From contig JAIMFC010000001.1 of assembly GCA_019794795.1 (NCBI GenBank), forward strand, positions 232,805 to 296,804: DNA of 64,000 bases, given 5' to 3'. The DNA comes from Streptococcus gallolyticus. Lineage in GTDB: Bacteria > Bacillota > Bacilli > Lactobacillales > Streptococcaceae. The notes below the pieces were generated by a model. The model was not told the origin of the DNA and did no database searches. It saw nothing but the letters and a program-made list of their open reading frames with translations. This document shows, one piece after another, positions 47,973 through 58,584 of the stretch; the first letter of the stretch is position 1, and each line of letters starts with the position of its first letter. Made by a program: the position numbers and the translations under genes.

Positions 47973-48797
47973 ATGCCAGAATTACCAGAAGTGGAAACGG
48001 TGCGTCGTGGGCTGGAGCGACTTGTCGTTGAAAAAGAAATTCGTTCTGTTCAAGTGGGTGTGCCAAAGATGATTGTGACGGGGGCTGAGGAGTTTACAAT
48101 TTTTTTGCTTGGTCAGGTCATCCAGTCTGTTGGTCGTCGTGGGAAATATTTGCTATTTTACTTGACAGATTTTGTCTTAATTTCGCACTTGCGGATGGAG
48201 GGTAAGTATCTGCTCTTTCCTGACGCGGTACCTGATAATAAGCATTTTCATGTCTTTTTCAAATTAACAGACGGTTCAACCTTGGTCTATCAAGATGTGC
48301 GCAAGTTTGGGACAATGGAATTGCTGAAAGAATCAGAACTGGAATTGTATTTTGAGAAGAGAAAGCTAGGCCCTGAACCGACGGAGGATGATTTTGCGCT
48401 GGCGCCATTCCAGGAAAAATTGAGCAAGTCTAAAAAACCAATCAAACCGCTCTTGCTAGAGCAGGGCTTGGTCGTCGGACTGGGGAATATCTATGTAGAC
48501 GAGGCTCTGTGGGCTAGTTGCATTCATCCAAGTCGCTCTGCTATGTCCCTAAATAACGAAGAAAGTGAAGGACTGCGTCAGGAGATTATTCGCATCTTGC
48601 AGCTGGGGATTGAAAAAGGGGGGGCCACCATTCGAACTTATCGCAATGCCTTGGGCATGGATGGGACTATGCAGGATTACTTGCAGGTTTATGGCAAGAC
48701 GGGTGAGCCTTGTGCGCGTTGCGGGACACCCATTGAGAAATTTAAGTTGGGAGGTCGGGGAACGCATTTTTGTCCCCAGTGTCAGGTGGAAAAATGA
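47973..48797 (+). CDS. mutM: Formamidopyrimidine-DNA glycosylase
   Basis: MutM removes oxidised purines such as 8-oxoguanine. The 274-residue protein starts [14 protein letters not shown], with catalytic Pro2 and Glu3, has the helix-two-turn-helix region [21 protein letters not shown] (about 158-178), and ends in a zinc finger with [20 protein letters not shown] and CPQC, four Cys in place. The stop overlaps coaE (ATGA). The order mutM-coaE-pmrA matches pneumococcus as I recall it. Confidence 0.96.
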   Translation: MPELPEVETVRRGLERLVVEKEIRSVQVGVPKMIVTGAEEFTIFLLGQVIQSVGRRGKYLLFYLTDFVLISHLRMEGKYLLFPDAVPDNKHFHVFFKLTDGSTLVYQDVRKFGTMELLKESELELYFEKRKLGPEPTEDDFALAPFQEKLSKSKKPIKPLLLEQGLVVGLGNIYVDEALWASCIHPSRSAMSLNNEESEGLRQEIIRILQLGIEKGGATIRTYRNALGMDGTMQDYLQVYGKTGEPCARCGTPIEKFKLGGRGTHFCPQCQVEK

Positions 48798-49384
48798 GTA
48801 AAATCATCGGAATTACAGGTGGAATTGCCTCTGGAAAGTCAACCGTGACCAAGTATTTGCGGCAGTTGGGATATGAGGTTATTGATGCGGACCAAGTGGT
48901 CCATGACCTGCAGGCCAAGGAGGGCAAACTCTATGAAGCGCTGATTGGCTGGCTTGGTGAAAGCATTTTGGATGGAGACGGCAATCTCAATCGTCCAGCC
49001 TTGGCGCAGTTGATTTTTTCTTCCCAAGAAAATTTAAATAAGTCTGCTCGTCTGCAAAGTGAGATCATCCGGAAAGAATTAGCCAGACAAAAAGACCAAC
49101 TAGCTCAGACTCAGGACTTGATTTTCATGGACATTCCACTCTTGATTGAGGCGGATTATGTGAGCTGGTTTGATGAAATCTGGCTAGTAGCAGTTGATGA
49201 AGAAATCCAGTTGCAACGTCTCAAAGAGCGCAACGGCTATACTGATGATGAAGCTCAAAAACGCTTGGACAGTCAGATGTCTCTTGCACAGAAGCGACCA
49301 TTTGCCCAGGTCATTTTTGACAATAGTGGTAGTTTGGCAGAAACATTTGCCCAAATTGACCAAGCTCTAAAAAGAATATCCTAA
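48794..49384 (+). CDS. coaE: Dephospho-CoA kinase
   Basis: The enzyme phosphorylates dephospho-CoA in the last step of coenzyme A synthesis. The 196 residues hold the P-loop [12 protein letters not shown] (about 6-17), DADQVVHDL and the lid region [20 protein letters not shown] 48794 overlaps the mutM stop; a longer frame upstream to 48770 lies inside mutM and has no support. Confidence 0.95.
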   Translation: MSKIIGITGGIASGKSTVTKYLRQLGYEVIDADQVVHDLQAKEGKLYEALIGWLGESILDGDGNLNRPALAQLIFSSQENLNKSARLQSEIIRKELARQKDQLAQTQDLIFMDIPLLIEADYVSWFDEIWLVAVDEEIQLQRLKERNGYTDDEAQKRLDSQMSLAQKRPFAQVIFDNSGSLAETFAQIDQALKRIS

Positions 49385-49444
49385 AAAATCTGTCTTTATA
49401 GTCTGTTTGTGTTATAATAATCAAAGACTTTAGAGAGAAAGAAG

Positions 49445-50663
49445 ATGATGACTTATTTCGACGAATACAGTAAATTGGCGTCAAAATTTAAAAGTAGCTT
49501 GGCTTGGTAATTTTTTTACTGGGGCAAGCTTTTCACTTGTTATGCCCTTTATGGTCCTCTATGTGGAGGAATTGGGAGCTCCTAAAAGTAAGGTGGAGTG
49601 GTATGCGGGCTTAGCTGTTTCTCTATCTGCTCTAGCTTCCGCCCTAGTGTCTCCTATTTGGGGGTGCTTGGCGGATCGCTTTGGCCGCAAGCCTATGATG
49701 GTTAGAGCAGCCTTGGTCATGACCTTTACTATGGGAGGCTTGGCCTTTGTACCCAATGTTTACTGGCTCTTGGTCTTACGGATTTTGAATGGTGTCTTTG
49801 CAGGCTATGTGCCTAATTCGACTGCATTGATTGCGAGTCAGGCGCCCAAGGGACATTCGGGATATGCTCTCGGAACCTTAGCGACAGGTGTGACAGGTGG
49901 AAGCTTGATAGGTCCTCTGCTCGGTGGACTGTTGGCAGAATGGCTGGGTATACGTCAAGTTTTTCTCTTGGTTGGTTTTATCCTTCTTATCTGTACTCTC
50001 ATGACAATTTTTATGGTGAAGGAAGATTTTGAACCCATTACACGAGAAGATATTATGCCGACGCGAGAGGTCTTTAAGCAGGTTAAAAGTTTGCAAATTA
50101 TGGTGGGACTTTTCGTGACCAGTATGATTATCCAGATTTCTGCCCAGTCTATTGCGCCGATTTTAACGCTCTACATTCGTCATCTGGGGCAGACCAGCAA
50201 TCTCATGTTTGTATCAGGTTTGATTGTGTCAGCTCTTGGTTTTTCGAGTATGTTGAGCTCGTCCTTTCTTGGAAAAATCGGTGACCGTATTGGCAATCAT
50301 CGTCTCTTACTCTTGGCACTTTTTTACAGTTTTTCCATGTATTTTCTCTGTGCCTTGGCCCAAACACCCTTGCAGTTGGGAATCTTGCGCTTTATGTACG
50401 GTTTTGGTGTAGGGGCACTCATGCCCAGTATCAATTCACTTCTTAGTAAAATTACACCAAGAGAAGGGATTTCGCGGATTTTCAGCTACAACCAAATGTT
50501 TAGCTACATGGGACAGGTGGCTGGTCCCTTTATCGGCTCCATGGTGGCAACGCATCTAGGTTACCGCATGGTATTTTATGTGACAGCAGCCATTGTCTTT
50601 TTCAACTTTAGCTGGAGTTTGACCAATTTTAGAAACTATCTCAAAGTAAAGGAAATTGTGTGA
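49445..50663 (+). pseudogene. pmrA: PmrA-like MFS multidrug exporter, frameshift near the 5' end
   Basis: The frame from the ATG pair at 49445/49448, behind AGAAAGAAG and an extended -10 promoter (TGTTATAAT, 49410-49418), gives MMTYFD. The frame encoding NTVNWRQNLKVAWLGNFFTGA starts one base later, at 49464, with no start codon of its own. Only a +1 shift at about 49451-49463 joins them into a protein of about 405 residues like pneumococcal PmrA (about 399). The rest is intact, including LADRFGRKPMM (motif A). The first in-frame ATG, 49542, would remove most of membrane segment 1. PmrA exports fluoroquinolones and dyes. Confidence 0.75.
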
Positions 50664-50809
50664 GAGTAAAAATCAATTTACAATGTTCGGAATGTGGCAG
50701 TAAGAATTATCTGACCAGTAAAAACAGCAAAACTCATCCTCAGAAAATCGAAGTTCTCAAATATTGTCCCAAGGAAAGAAAAGTAACCCTTCACCTTGAA
50801 ACAAAATAG
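50660..50809 (+). CDS. rpmG: 50S ribosomal protein L33
   Basis: This 49-residue protein starts at GTG 50660, overlapping the pmrA stop, behind [25 protein letters not shown] carries the first CxxC pair, the second half is [16 protein letters not shown] with a single Cys, and the pattern matches the short RpmG form of Firmicutes. It lies between pmrA and secG, as in pneumococcus. Confidence 0.9.
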   Translation: MRVKINLQCSECGSKNYLTSKNSKTHPQKIEVLKYCPKERKVTLHLETK

Positions 50810-50815
50810 AACTTA

Positions 50816-50824
50816 TGGTATAAT
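50816..50824 (+). promoter_or_regulatory. Extended -10 promoter of secG
   Basis: TGGTATAAT 32 bases upstream of the secG start. Confidence 0.6.
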
Positions 50825-50855
50825 GTAGGGAGTTATTGAAGAAAGTGAACAAAAA

Positions 50856-51089
50856 ATGTACCAAGTTTTATTAACCATTCTTTTAGTTTTATCAGTGATT
50901 ACAGTAGTGGTGATTTTTTTACAACCCGCTAAAAACCAATCTAGTAATGTATTTGACGCGAGTTCAGGTGCCTTGTTTGAACGTACAAAGGCGCGTGGAT
51001 TTGAAGCAGTTATGCAACGTTTGACAGCTATCCTTGTATTTTTATGGATGTTGGTAGCGCTTGGTTTGGTAATCATTTCAAGTAAATAG
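50856..51089 (+). CDS. secG: Preprotein translocase subunit SecG
   Basis: The 77-residue membrane protein has two transmembrane segments (about 4-22 and 54-73) joined by QPAKNQSSNVFDASSGALFERTKARGFE, the usual SecG loop. SecG associates with SecYE and supports protein export. A short terminator hairpin separates it from rnr. Confidence 0.92.
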   Translation: MYQVLLTILLVLSVITVVVIFLQPAKNQSSNVFDASSGALFERTKARGFEAVMQRLTAILVFLWMLVALGLVIISSK

Positions 51090-51097
51090 ATGGTACA

Positions 51098-51121
51098 GGG
51101 ACTTGTCAGTCCCTTTTTTTG
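51098..51121 (+). terminator. Terminator between secG and rnr
   Basis: AGGGACT pairs with AGTCCCT over TTGTC-type loop bases and runs into seven Ts, 11 bases before the rnr start. It probably allows partial read-through. Confidence 0.75.
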
Positions 51122-51131
51122 TAGAGGAATC

Positions 51132-53489
51132 ATGAAAAAAGATATTAAAGATTATTTGGCAGAGGTAGGTCCTATAACTATGGACCAACTTGCTGCCCAG
51201 CTGGGGGCTAGCTCCTCCAAGGAATTTGTAGAATTGATCAAACTGGTTTCCAAGTTGGAAAGCCAGGGGCAATTGCATTTTGACAAGGAGGGGCGGATTT
51301 CCCTTCCGAAAAAGAAAGAAAAGAAAGCCATTACCATTAAAGGGATTTTCCGTGCTCATAAAAACGGTTTTGGTTTTGTAACGGTTGATGAGGAAGAGGA
51401 CGACCTTTTTGTGGGGCGTAATGATGTCAACCATGCTATTGAAGGTGATATGGTAGAAGTTGCCATTACCAAGGTGGCGGATCGTCTCAAGGGGACAGCG
51501 GCCGAAGCACGGGTCATTGATATTTTGGACCATGCGCTAAAAACTGCGGTGGGTCTCTTGGTGTTGGATGAAGAAAAGCCCAAGTATGCTGGCTATATCA
51601 AGTCTAAAAATCAAAAAATCCAGCAACGAATTTATGTGAAAAAATCGCCACTTGTTCTGACAGGGACGGAGATTATCAAGGTAGACATTGAAAAATACCC
51701 AAGCAAGAAGCATGATTATTTTGTAGCGACTCTGCGTGATGTCGTAGGCCATAAGGATGATGTGGGGATTGATGTTCTCGAGGTCTTGGAATCCATGGAT
51801 ATTGTTTCCGAATTTCCAGAAGAAGTATTAGCTGAAGCCAATCGGGTTCCAGAAGCACCGTCTGAAAAGGATATGGAAGGTCGCCTGGATTTACGAGATG
51901 AAATTATCTTCACCATTGACGGGGCGGATGCCAAGGACTTGGACGATGCCGTTCATATCAAGCAGTTGAAAAATGGCAACCTAGAATTGGGGGTTCACAT
52001 TGCGGATGTGTCCTACTATGTGACGGAAGGTTCTGTCCTTGACAAGGAAGCCCTCAATCGTGGAACCTCTGTTTATGTGACGGATCGCGTGGTACCTATG
52101 CTGCCAGAGCGTTTGTCAAATGGCATTTGCTCTCTTAATCCAAATGTGGACCGCTTGACCCAGTCAGCCATTATGGAAATTGACCGTAAGGGGCGTGTCG
52201 TCAAGCATTGGATTGGACAGACTGTTATCAAGACAACTTTCCGCATGACCTATTCAGATGTCAATGATATGATTGCTGGGGATAAGGAAAAGATTGCTCA
52301 GTTTAAGAAAATTCTTCCAAGTGTAGAGCTTATGGTCAAACTCCATGAGATCTTGGAAGCCATGCGGACAGGTCGCGGTGCCCTGAATTTTGATACCAGT
52401 GAAGCCAAGATTATTGTCAACAAGGACGGTCTTCCTGTGGATATTGTCCTTCGTCAACGTGGCATTGCGGAGCGGATGATTGAGTCCTTTATGCTGGCAG
52501 CCAATGAAACGGTGGCGGAGCATTTTTCTAAGTTAGAATTGCCTTTTATTTACCGTATCCATGAGGAGCCTAAGTCTGAAAAACTGCAGAAATTCATTGA
52601 TTATGCGAGCACTTTTGGTCTGCCAATTTACGGAACTGCTAGCTCGATTAGTCAAGAAGCCTTGCAGGATTTGATGGCGCGCGTGGAAGGTGAGCCCTAT
52701 GCAGAAGTGCTTAGCATGATGCTCTTGCGGTCTATGCAACAGGCACGTTATTCTGAGCACAATGCAGGGCACTACGGACTTGGTGCGGAGTTCTATACTC
52801 ACTTTACCAGCCCAATTCGTCGTTACCCAGACCTTTTGGTTCACCGTATGGTTCGGGAATATGGTCAGCTGAAAGAGGAAAAAGTTGCACATTTTGAAGC
52901 AGAAATTCCTGAAATTGCCAAGCAAACTTCTAGCCGTGAACGCCGTGCGATTGATGCAGAGCGTGAAGTAGAAGCTATGAAAAAAGCGGAATACATGCAG
53001 GAATTTGTGGGTCAAGAATTTGACGGTGTGGTCTCTAGCGTTGTAAAATTTGGTCTCTTTGTGGAATTGCCAAATACGGTAGAAGGCTTGCTTCACGTGA
53101 CTAATTTGCCTGAATATTACAGCTACAATGAGCGCACCATGACCTTGCAAGGGGAAAAATCTGGTGTTGTTTTCCGAGTTGGACAGGCTATAAAAATCAA
53201 GCTGACCAAGGCGGATAAGATGACAGGAGAAATTGACTTTGAGTACCTGCCGTCGGACCTTGATGTGGTGGAAAAAGTTGCCAAGTCTAATCGTAAAAAG
53301 TCAGGCCGCGCCAGCCGAGACCGAGATGATAAGTCAGGCCGAGGCAAGGGCAAATCGTATCGTAAATCAGCTGAACAGCCGCATTCTCCAAGGAAAGACA
53401 AGAAGAAAAAGAAAGCATTTTACAAGGAAGTAGCCAAGAAGGGAGGCAAAAATGGCCAAGGGTCAAGGAAACGTCGTCGCGCAAAATAA
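51132..53489 (+). CDS. rnr: Ribonuclease R
   Basis: RNase R is a processive 3'-5' exoribonuclease of structured RNA and works with SmpB/tmRNA in mRNA clearance. The 785 residues comprise an N-terminal winged helix, cold-shock domains ([19 protein letters not shown]), the RNB catalytic domain with [15 protein letters not shown] holding the metal Asp residues (about 260-274), an S1 domain ([27 protein letters not shown]) and a basic Lys/Arg-rich tail. I start at ATG 51132 (AGAGGAA upstream); an earlier in-frame ATG overlaps the terminator. It overlaps smpB by 38 bases. Confidence 0.96.
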   Translation: MKKDIKDYLAEVGPITMDQLAAQLGASSSKEFVELIKLVSKLESQGQLHFDKEGRISLPKKKEKKAITIKGIFRAHKNGFGFVTVDEEEDDLFVGRNDVNHAIEGDMVEVAITKVADRLKGTAAEARVIDILDHALKTAVGLLVLDEEKPKYAGYIKSKNQKIQQRIYVKKSPLVLTGTEIIKVDIEKYPSKKHDYFVATLRDVVGHKDDVGIDVLEVLESMDIVSEFPEEVLAEANRVPEAPSEKDMEGRLDLRDEIIFTIDGADAKDLDDAVHIKQLKNGNLELGVHIADVSYYVTEGSVLDKEALNRGTSVYVTDRVVPMLPERLSNGICSLNPNVDRLTQSAIMEIDRKGRVVKHWIGQTVIKTTFRMTYSDVNDMIAGDKEKIAQFKKILPSVELMVKLHEILEAMRTGRGALNFDTSEAKIIVNKDGLPVDIVLRQRGIAERMIESFMLAANETVAEHFSKLELPFIYRIHEEPKSEKLQKFIDYASTFGLPIYGTASSISQEALQDLMARVEGEPYAEVLSMMLLRSMQQARYSEHNAGHYGLGAEFYTHFTSPIRRYPDLLVHRMVREYGQLKEEKVAHFEAEIPEIAKQTSSRERRAIDAEREVEAMKKAEYMQEFVGQEFDGVVSSVVKFGLFVELPNTVEGLLHVTNLPEYYSYNERTMTLQGEKSGVVFRVGQAIKIKLTKADKMTGEIDFEYLPSDLDVVEKVAKSNRKKSGRASRDRDDKSGRGKGKSYRKSAEQPHSPRKDKKKKKAFYKEVAKKGGKNGQGSRKRRRAK

Positions 53490-53919
53490 GAAGGCGAGTC
53501 ATGATTATACCATTGTCGATACCATTGAGGCGGGAATTGTACTGACAGGGACAGAAATCAAGTCAGTCCGTGCAGCTCGTATCAACCTGAAAGACGGCTT
53601 TGCCCAGATTAAAAAGGGTGAGGTTTGGTTGGTTAATGTTCATATTGCCCCATACGATGAGGGCAATATCTGGAATCAAGATCCAACCAGAACGCGGAAA
53701 CTCTTGCTACGGAAAAAGCAAATCCAGCAATTAGAAAATGAAGTCAAAGGCACAGGTATGACCCTCGTTCCTCTGAAAGTTTATATCAAAGACGGCTTCG
53801 CCAAAGTTCTTATCGGACTTGCCAAAGGGAAGCACGCTTATGATAAGCGTGAGTCTATTAAGCGCCGTGAACAAGAACGTGACTTGAAACGAACCATGAA
53901 GTCGATTAATAGCCGCTAG
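53452..53919 (+). CDS. smpB: SsrA-binding protein SmpB
   Basis: SmpB delivers tmRNA to stalled ribosomes. The 155-residue protein has the OB-fold core: [32 protein letters not shown] and later [30 protein letters not shown]. It ends in the basic tail [14 protein letters not shown] that occupies the A site. It starts inside the 3' end of rnr. Confidence 0.97.
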   Translation: MAKGQGNVVAQNKKASHDYTIVDTIEAGIVLTGTEIKSVRAARINLKDGFAQIKKGEVWLVNVHIAPYDEGNIWNQDPTRTRKLLLRKKQIQQLENEVKGTGMTLVPLKVYIKDGFAKVLIGLAKGKHAYDKRESIKRREQERDLKRTMKSINSR

Positions 53920-53945
53920 AACTAGAGAAATCTAGTTCTTTTTTG
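53918..53945 (+). terminator. Terminator of smpB
   Basis: AGAACTAGA pairs perfectly with TCTAGTTCT over a 4-base loop, then TTTTTT. It overlaps the smpB stop codon. Confidence 0.88.
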
Positions 53946-53950
53946 ATCTA

Positions 53951-53959
53951 TGATATAAT
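53951..53959 (+). promoter_or_regulatory. Extended -10 promoter of tehB
   Basis: TGATATAAT 31 bases upstream of tehB. Confidence 0.6.
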
Positions 53960-53989
53960 AGAAGAAATCATAGAAGTTGAGGAAGTGAC

Positions 53990-54853
53990 ATGTTAGAATT
54001 AGTTGCTTATAAGCGAATGCCAGTTTGGACCAAGGAGACGGTTCCGACAGAAATAACCCATAAACACAATACTCAGGTGGGGACTTGGGAGAAAATCAAG
54101 GTTCTGAAGGGGCAGATTAAGTTTGAAGCTCTTTCTGATGAGGGAGAGGCGACGGACACCTTTGTCTTTGACCGTCGTTTGGATATTCCCATGGTGGAAC
54201 CCCAAGCATGGCACCGCGTAATACCTTTGACAGATGACACAGAGTTTTTTGTGGAATTTTTCTGTCAACCAGAAGACTATTTTGCAAAAAAATACAATTA
54301 TGGTCGGACGCATTCAGAAGTGATTGAAGCCATGGAAGTGGTCAAGGCGCTGGGTAAGGTACTGGATTTGGGCTGTGGTCAGGGGCGAAATGCTCTTTAC
54401 CTCGCTAAAAAGGGCTTTGATGTGACAGCTGTGGACCGTAACGAAGTCAGTCTGGAAATGCTAGCCAATGTCCTTGATGCAGAAGATATGGACATGAACT
54501 TTGGTCTCTATGATATCAATGCTGCTAATCTCCGTCAGACTTATGATTTCATCCTATCAACGGTTGTTTTCATGTTCCTCAATCCCGAGGCTGTGCCTGC
54601 GATTATCAAAAATATGCAGGAATCAACAGCGGTTGGTGGCTACAATCTGATTGTCTGTGCAATGGATACAGAAGATGCACCCTGCACTATGAATTTTCCA
54701 TTCACTTTTAAGGCAGGAGAATTACGTAATTACTACAAAGACTGGGAATTTATCAAATACAATGAAGACTTCGGTCACCTCCATAAGTTGGATGAAAATG
54801 GGAATCCAATCCGTCTCCGTTTTGCGACCATGTTGGCTAAAAAGGTTCAGTAA
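53990..54853 (+). CDS. tehB: TehB-type SAM-dependent methyltransferase (tellurite resistance)
   Basis: The 287-residue protein has an N-terminal cupin-like TehB domain (ELVAYKRMPVWTKETVP; PMVEPQAWHRVIPLTDDTEFFVEFF) and a C-terminal methyltransferase domain with VLDLGCGQGRNALYLAKKG (about 123-141). TehB methylates tellurite and related oxyanions; the physiological substrate is unclear. It closes the conserved secG-rnr-smpB-tehB string. Confidence 0.92.
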   Translation: MLELVAYKRMPVWTKETVPTEITHKHNTQVGTWEKIKVLKGQIKFEALSDEGEATDTFVFDRRLDIPMVEPQAWHRVIPLTDDTEFFVEFFCQPEDYFAKKYNYGRTHSEVIEAMEVVKALGKVLDLGCGQGRNALYLAKKGFDVTAVDRNEVSLEMLANVLDAEDMDMNFGLYDINAANLRQTYDFILSTVVFMFLNPEAVPAIIKNMQESTAVGGYNLIVCAMDTEDAPCTMNFPFTFKAGELRNYYKDWEFIKYNEDFGHLHKLDENGNPIRLRFATMLAKKVQ

Positions 54854-54854
54854 A

Positions 54855-54877
54855 GCAGGTTTCGGCCTGTTTTATTT
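54855..54877 (+). terminator. Terminator of tehB
   Basis: GCAGGT pairs with GCCTGT around a TTCG tetraloop, followed by TTTATTTT. Confidence 0.75.
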
Positions 54878-54926
54878 TGTAGTTTTAAAATATTTTAACT
54901 AGAGAATTATTATTTCTTATAAAATG

Positions 54927-54962
54927 GAATATTCGGAAAATTCGCTGTTGAACCGAATATTC
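54927..54962. repeat. Perfect 10-bp inverted repeat upstream of the surface protein
   Basis: GAATATTCGG and CCGAATATTC are separated by 16 bases. There is no T-run. The stretch 54878-55158 is otherwise A+T-rich without a gene, so this could be an operator for the surface-protein gene. Confidence 0.5.
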
Positions 54963-55158
54963 AACGCGATTGAATAAAAAATCACGTTTGTTCATAGAAT
55001 AAAAATATATTCAAAAAAACAAGTAATTATAATTGATAGTCTACTATATTAAAAGTGCAATGAAATTGTAGTTTATCTGTGAAATGAGAAAAGTTCGCAG
55101 TTTTTTTCGTGTTCTTAGGATAGACACTAGCTATAATCTAGAAATAAAGGAGAATAAA

Positions 55159-57930
55159 ATGAAAAACAAACATCAAATATTTGCTAATAAACAAGAATAT
55201 TTTTCATTGCGTAGATTTAAGCGTGGACTGGCTTCGGTTTACCATTGGCACAGCCTTGTTTTTAGGTGCAGGAGTAGCTGATGTCGTTTTTACATATCAA
55301 CAGACAGTTGTTGAGGCCGCGACGGTTGAAGATTATAGTAACTTTAGTTCAACTTGGTCGTTATCAAATCAGATTAACAATCCCTCTGTTGGAAATATTG
55401 CAGGAAGTCCTGAATATAAATCTGCAACCACTAAATAAAGAGAAATAATGGTTCGGTTGTAAGTGTTACAGTGACGATTGCACCACTTGGAAGTAATGCT
55501 GAGGGAGTAAGTTATCTAACTGATGGTAATAACCAGTCTTCTTATTTAGCTACAGCAAATCAATTTGCAGGTAATCCTAACCCAGCAGAAATTCCAGCAT
55601 TGGGTATTATGGTCCAATCTCCACAGTTTATTGGTGATGATTCGTTTGCTAATATCCAGCCTATATTGAATCGTAATGGTGCAGTGGAAATGGCAACACT
55701 GACCTATACTTTCAGTGAACCTATTACAGATCCGATTATAGACTTGTCTGGTATTGGGGGATATGCTCAAAGTGCAAATCATTCAAATACTGCGGCTCGT
55801 GCTTCTTTCAACAATACAGTTCTTGAATTGATCAATTCAGATCAGGATGTAAATCTAGTTGGCCTGTCAACTACTAATCTGACTGTTACAGATAAGACTA
55901 TAAAAGTTACAGAAAGAAATACATACTATCGTTCAGTTCTTGATGAAGGAGACCATACAGAGGCAGGAACATTGACACAGTCTCCAAAACTTGTGCCAGC
56001 AGGAACAGGGACAGTACAATTAAAAGGTACAGTTACAACAGTAACTTTTAAGCTTTCACATGACGCAGTACCGTTTTCTGCATTTTCTAGTGCTACCTAT
56101 GGAACAGGTAAAGCCTTCTTTGATAAGCATATCGGTGTACGCGAACACGAAATCTATACGGATGGAGTTAATGGAGCCAATAAATTTTGGAGTGATTTCG
56201 GGCGTTATGGATTTACTGAATTTTCCAATGATGATCTCTTCCGTATGTCAGTCCGCTTGCCTAATGTTGGTAAAGTGACTGTTGAACATCAAATTATTGA
56301 CGATATTGGAATTGTTATCGGAACTTTAGCAGAAGAATCCACTGTGAAAGAAAATGAAACAGTTGGTACTGCTTATGTTACACAACCGCTCGTTGGGGAT
56401 AAGCTTTTAAAAGATGGCAAAACTTATGAATATGTCAAAGTTGCTCCAACTTCAGCGCCAGCAAATGGTGAAGTAAAAGCTGAAACTCAACACGTTATCT
56501 ACCAATACCGTGAAGTGAAAACTGGTGGTGAAGTTGTTGAAAAACACGTTATCCAAGGTAGGGATAAAGAATTGGTAACAGCCGACGGTTCAGCGACTGT
56601 GGCAACTGTTAAAGAAGCTGGCTCAGCGATTGATGAAGCTTACGAAACACAACCTAAGCCAGGTTATCTCTATGACGATAAGGGCAATGCCTACAAGTCA
56701 AACGGTGATACAGATGGTAAGGACAACAACGCAACTGGTACAGTCACTGCTGACAAACAAACAGTTACATTCGAATACGTTCCAGTAACCGGTAACGTGG
56801 TTGTAGATTACGTTGACGAAGCGGGTAACCCAATTCCAGGTGTTGCTCCTAAAAATGTTAAAGAAAACGCTCCTGTAAATAAAAACGGTAATCCTTACGA
56901 CACCACAACAGAAGATTTCCGTCCTAAGACAGTAACTTCAACAGATGGTATTGAGTATGAGTTGGTAAAAGAAGAGCCAAAAGACGGTTCAGCTACACCA
57001 ACAGGCAATGTTGAAGAAGGCACTAAGACAGTAACTTACGTTTACCGTAAGGTTGTAACCTCAACTCCAGAAACACCAAAAGGTAGCGTAACCGTCGAAC
57101 ACCAAATCGTTGATAAAGACGGTACGGTTATTGGTAGCCTCCAAGGTACAACTCCAGTTGTTACTGCCCAAGAAGTTGGTACAGGTTACCACACAAGTGC
57201 TCTTGAAGGGGACAAGTTGGTGAAAGATGGTAAGACCTATGAGTTTGTGAAGATTTCAGACACCTCAGCGCCAGCAAATGGTCAAGTTGCAGAAGGTACA
57301 CAACACGTTGTTTACCAATACTGCGAAGTTGTAAGCCCAACTCCAGAAACACCAAAGGGAATGGTTATGGTTCATTATGTGGATGAAAATGGTAAAACCA
57401 TCGCATCTTCTGTGACAGATACCCCAGCTTCGCCAGTAGATACTGACTACGATACCACGGCCAACAAACCGTCAACAATTGAATTTGATGGTAAAACCTA
57501 TGAGTTGGTACCAAGTTCAACAATTGGTGCAGAAACTGGTAAAGTTGTAAAAGGAAATACTGAAATTACTTATGTTTATCGCTTGAAAGAAACACCTGCT
57601 AAGACAGTTGTAACCCACCATGTTGATGAAGAAGGTAATAAAGTAGCTGACGATGAAGAAGGAACAGAAGATACGAAGACTTCTTCAGAATTACCAGGCT
57701 ATGAGTATGTGACAACAACTACTGATAAAGAGGGCAACACAACACATGTTTACCGTAAAGTAGTGTCAGTCACTTCAACAGATACGCCAGTAACTCCGGC
57801 TACACGCAATGCAAAAGTTTTACCTCGTACAGGTGAAACAAGCAGTAACTTATTTGCTTTAGGTTTGGCAATTTTGGCTGCAATGACTGGAATCTTTTTC
57901 TGGTCAAAAAAGAAAGGAGATAAAAATTAA
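55159..57930 (+). pseudogene. LPXTG-anchored MucBP-repeat surface protein, two frameshifts
   Basis: ATG 55159 behind AAAGGAG opens a YSIRK-type signal (YFSLRRFKRGLASV). One extra T near 55239 shifts the frame so that TIGTALFLGAGVADV continues elsewhere. That frame ends at about 55438, where a base lost in AAATAAA moves it back to SVVSVTVTIAPLG. From there the frame is open to 57930. It encodes an N-terminal region of about 270 residues, several MucBP-like repeats (VTVEHQIIDD..., VTVEHQIVDKDG..., VMVHYVDENGK...), and the sorting signal LPRTGE with a membrane segment and KKKGDKN tail. Repaired length is about 923 residues. MucBP proteins bind mucins or glycoproteins. Confidence 0.85.
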
Positions 57931-57962
57931 TTAGTTTCATACTTCTAAAAAGAAAACTCGGC

Positions 57963-57993
57963 AAAACACTCTCTTTGATGGGAGTGTTTTTGT
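57963..57993 (+). terminator. Terminator of the surface-protein gene
   Basis: AAAACACTCTC pairs with GGGAGTGTTTT (one G-T pair) and runs into Ts. Confidence 0.82.
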
Positions 57994-58040
57994 TTTCAGA
58001 AAGTTTTTTGAAAAAAATAGTTTTCATGAGAACTTTTTTC

Positions 58041-58085
58041 TTGACTTTATCCCTATCTAGTGTATAATAGTTATCATGATAACTA
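58041..58085 (+). promoter_or_regulatory. Promoter and palindromic operator of the MarR-ABC operon
   Basis: TTGACT at 58041-58046, 16-base spacer, TATAAT at 58063-58068. A perfect 18-bp palindrome, TAGTTATCATGATAACTA, covers 58068-58085, overlapping the last base of the -10 and the transcription start. A repressor there would block initiation; the MarR protein encoded next is the obvious candidate. Confidence 0.8.
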
Positions 58086-58102
58086 ATTGAATGGAGATAG
58101 TC

Positions 58103-58546
58103 ATGGAAACCCCACTTCAACAGCTTCGGAGGTTGGTCAATCAGGTTGAAAAATTTTTAGATAAAGCAGCAATCGATTGCGGTGTGGAGCATTTAGCAGG
58201 CCCGCAAGGTTTTATTGTGAAGTTGCTCTATAAAAATCCTGAGCAGATTTATTCGATTAAAGATGTTGAAGATTCATTAAAAATCTCCAAGTCAGTTGCT
58301 TCGAATTTGGTCAAACGGATGGAGAAAAATGGATTTATCCAAGTTCAACCATCCCAGAAAGATAAGCGCGTCAAATACCTTGCCTTGACGGACTTAGGCC
58401 GAGAAAAAGCAGTTCAGTTTGAGAAGTTTGTAGTCTACATTCATGAGACCATGTTAGCGGATATCAGTCGTGAAGAGACAGAAGTTGCTCGTGGTGTGAT
58501 GAAGAAATTATCTCAAAATATTCAATTAGATGATATCGAATCCTAA
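58103..58546 (+). CDS. MarR family transcriptional regulator
   Basis: A 147-residue dimeric winged-helix regulator: SIKDVEDSLKISKSVASNLVKRMEKNGFIQVQPSQKDKRVKYLALTDLG contains the recognition helix and wing (about 51-100). MarR proteins release DNA on binding small ligands and often control exporters; here it heads an operon with two ABC half-transporters. I choose ATG 58103, spaced from GGAG at 58093; the in-frame ATG at 58091 would overlap that site. Autoregulation through the palindrome is inferred. Confidence 0.9.
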   Translation: METPLQQLRRLVNQVEKFLDKAAIDCGVEHLAGPQGFIVKLLYKNPEQIYSIKDVEDSLKISKSVASNLVKRMEKNGFIQVQPSQKDKRVKYLALTDLGREKAVQFEKFVVYIHETMLADISREETEVARGVMKKLSQNIQLDDIES

Positions 58547-58561
58547 AGGAATTTAGGATTC
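58538..58561 (+). terminator. Weak terminator-like hairpin between marR and the ABC genes
   Basis: GAATCCTA pairs perfectly with TAGGATTC over 8 bases, overlapping the regulator stop; a CTTTTT follows a few bases later. It may set the ratio of regulator to exporter. Confidence 0.5.
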
Positions 58562-58584
58562 TTCACTTTTTAAAGGAGTAATGC

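Noticed and set aside
52533..53150. 205-codon minus-strand frame inside rnr
   Set aside because: Antisense to the catalytic part of RNase R; the open frame follows from codon bias on the other strand.
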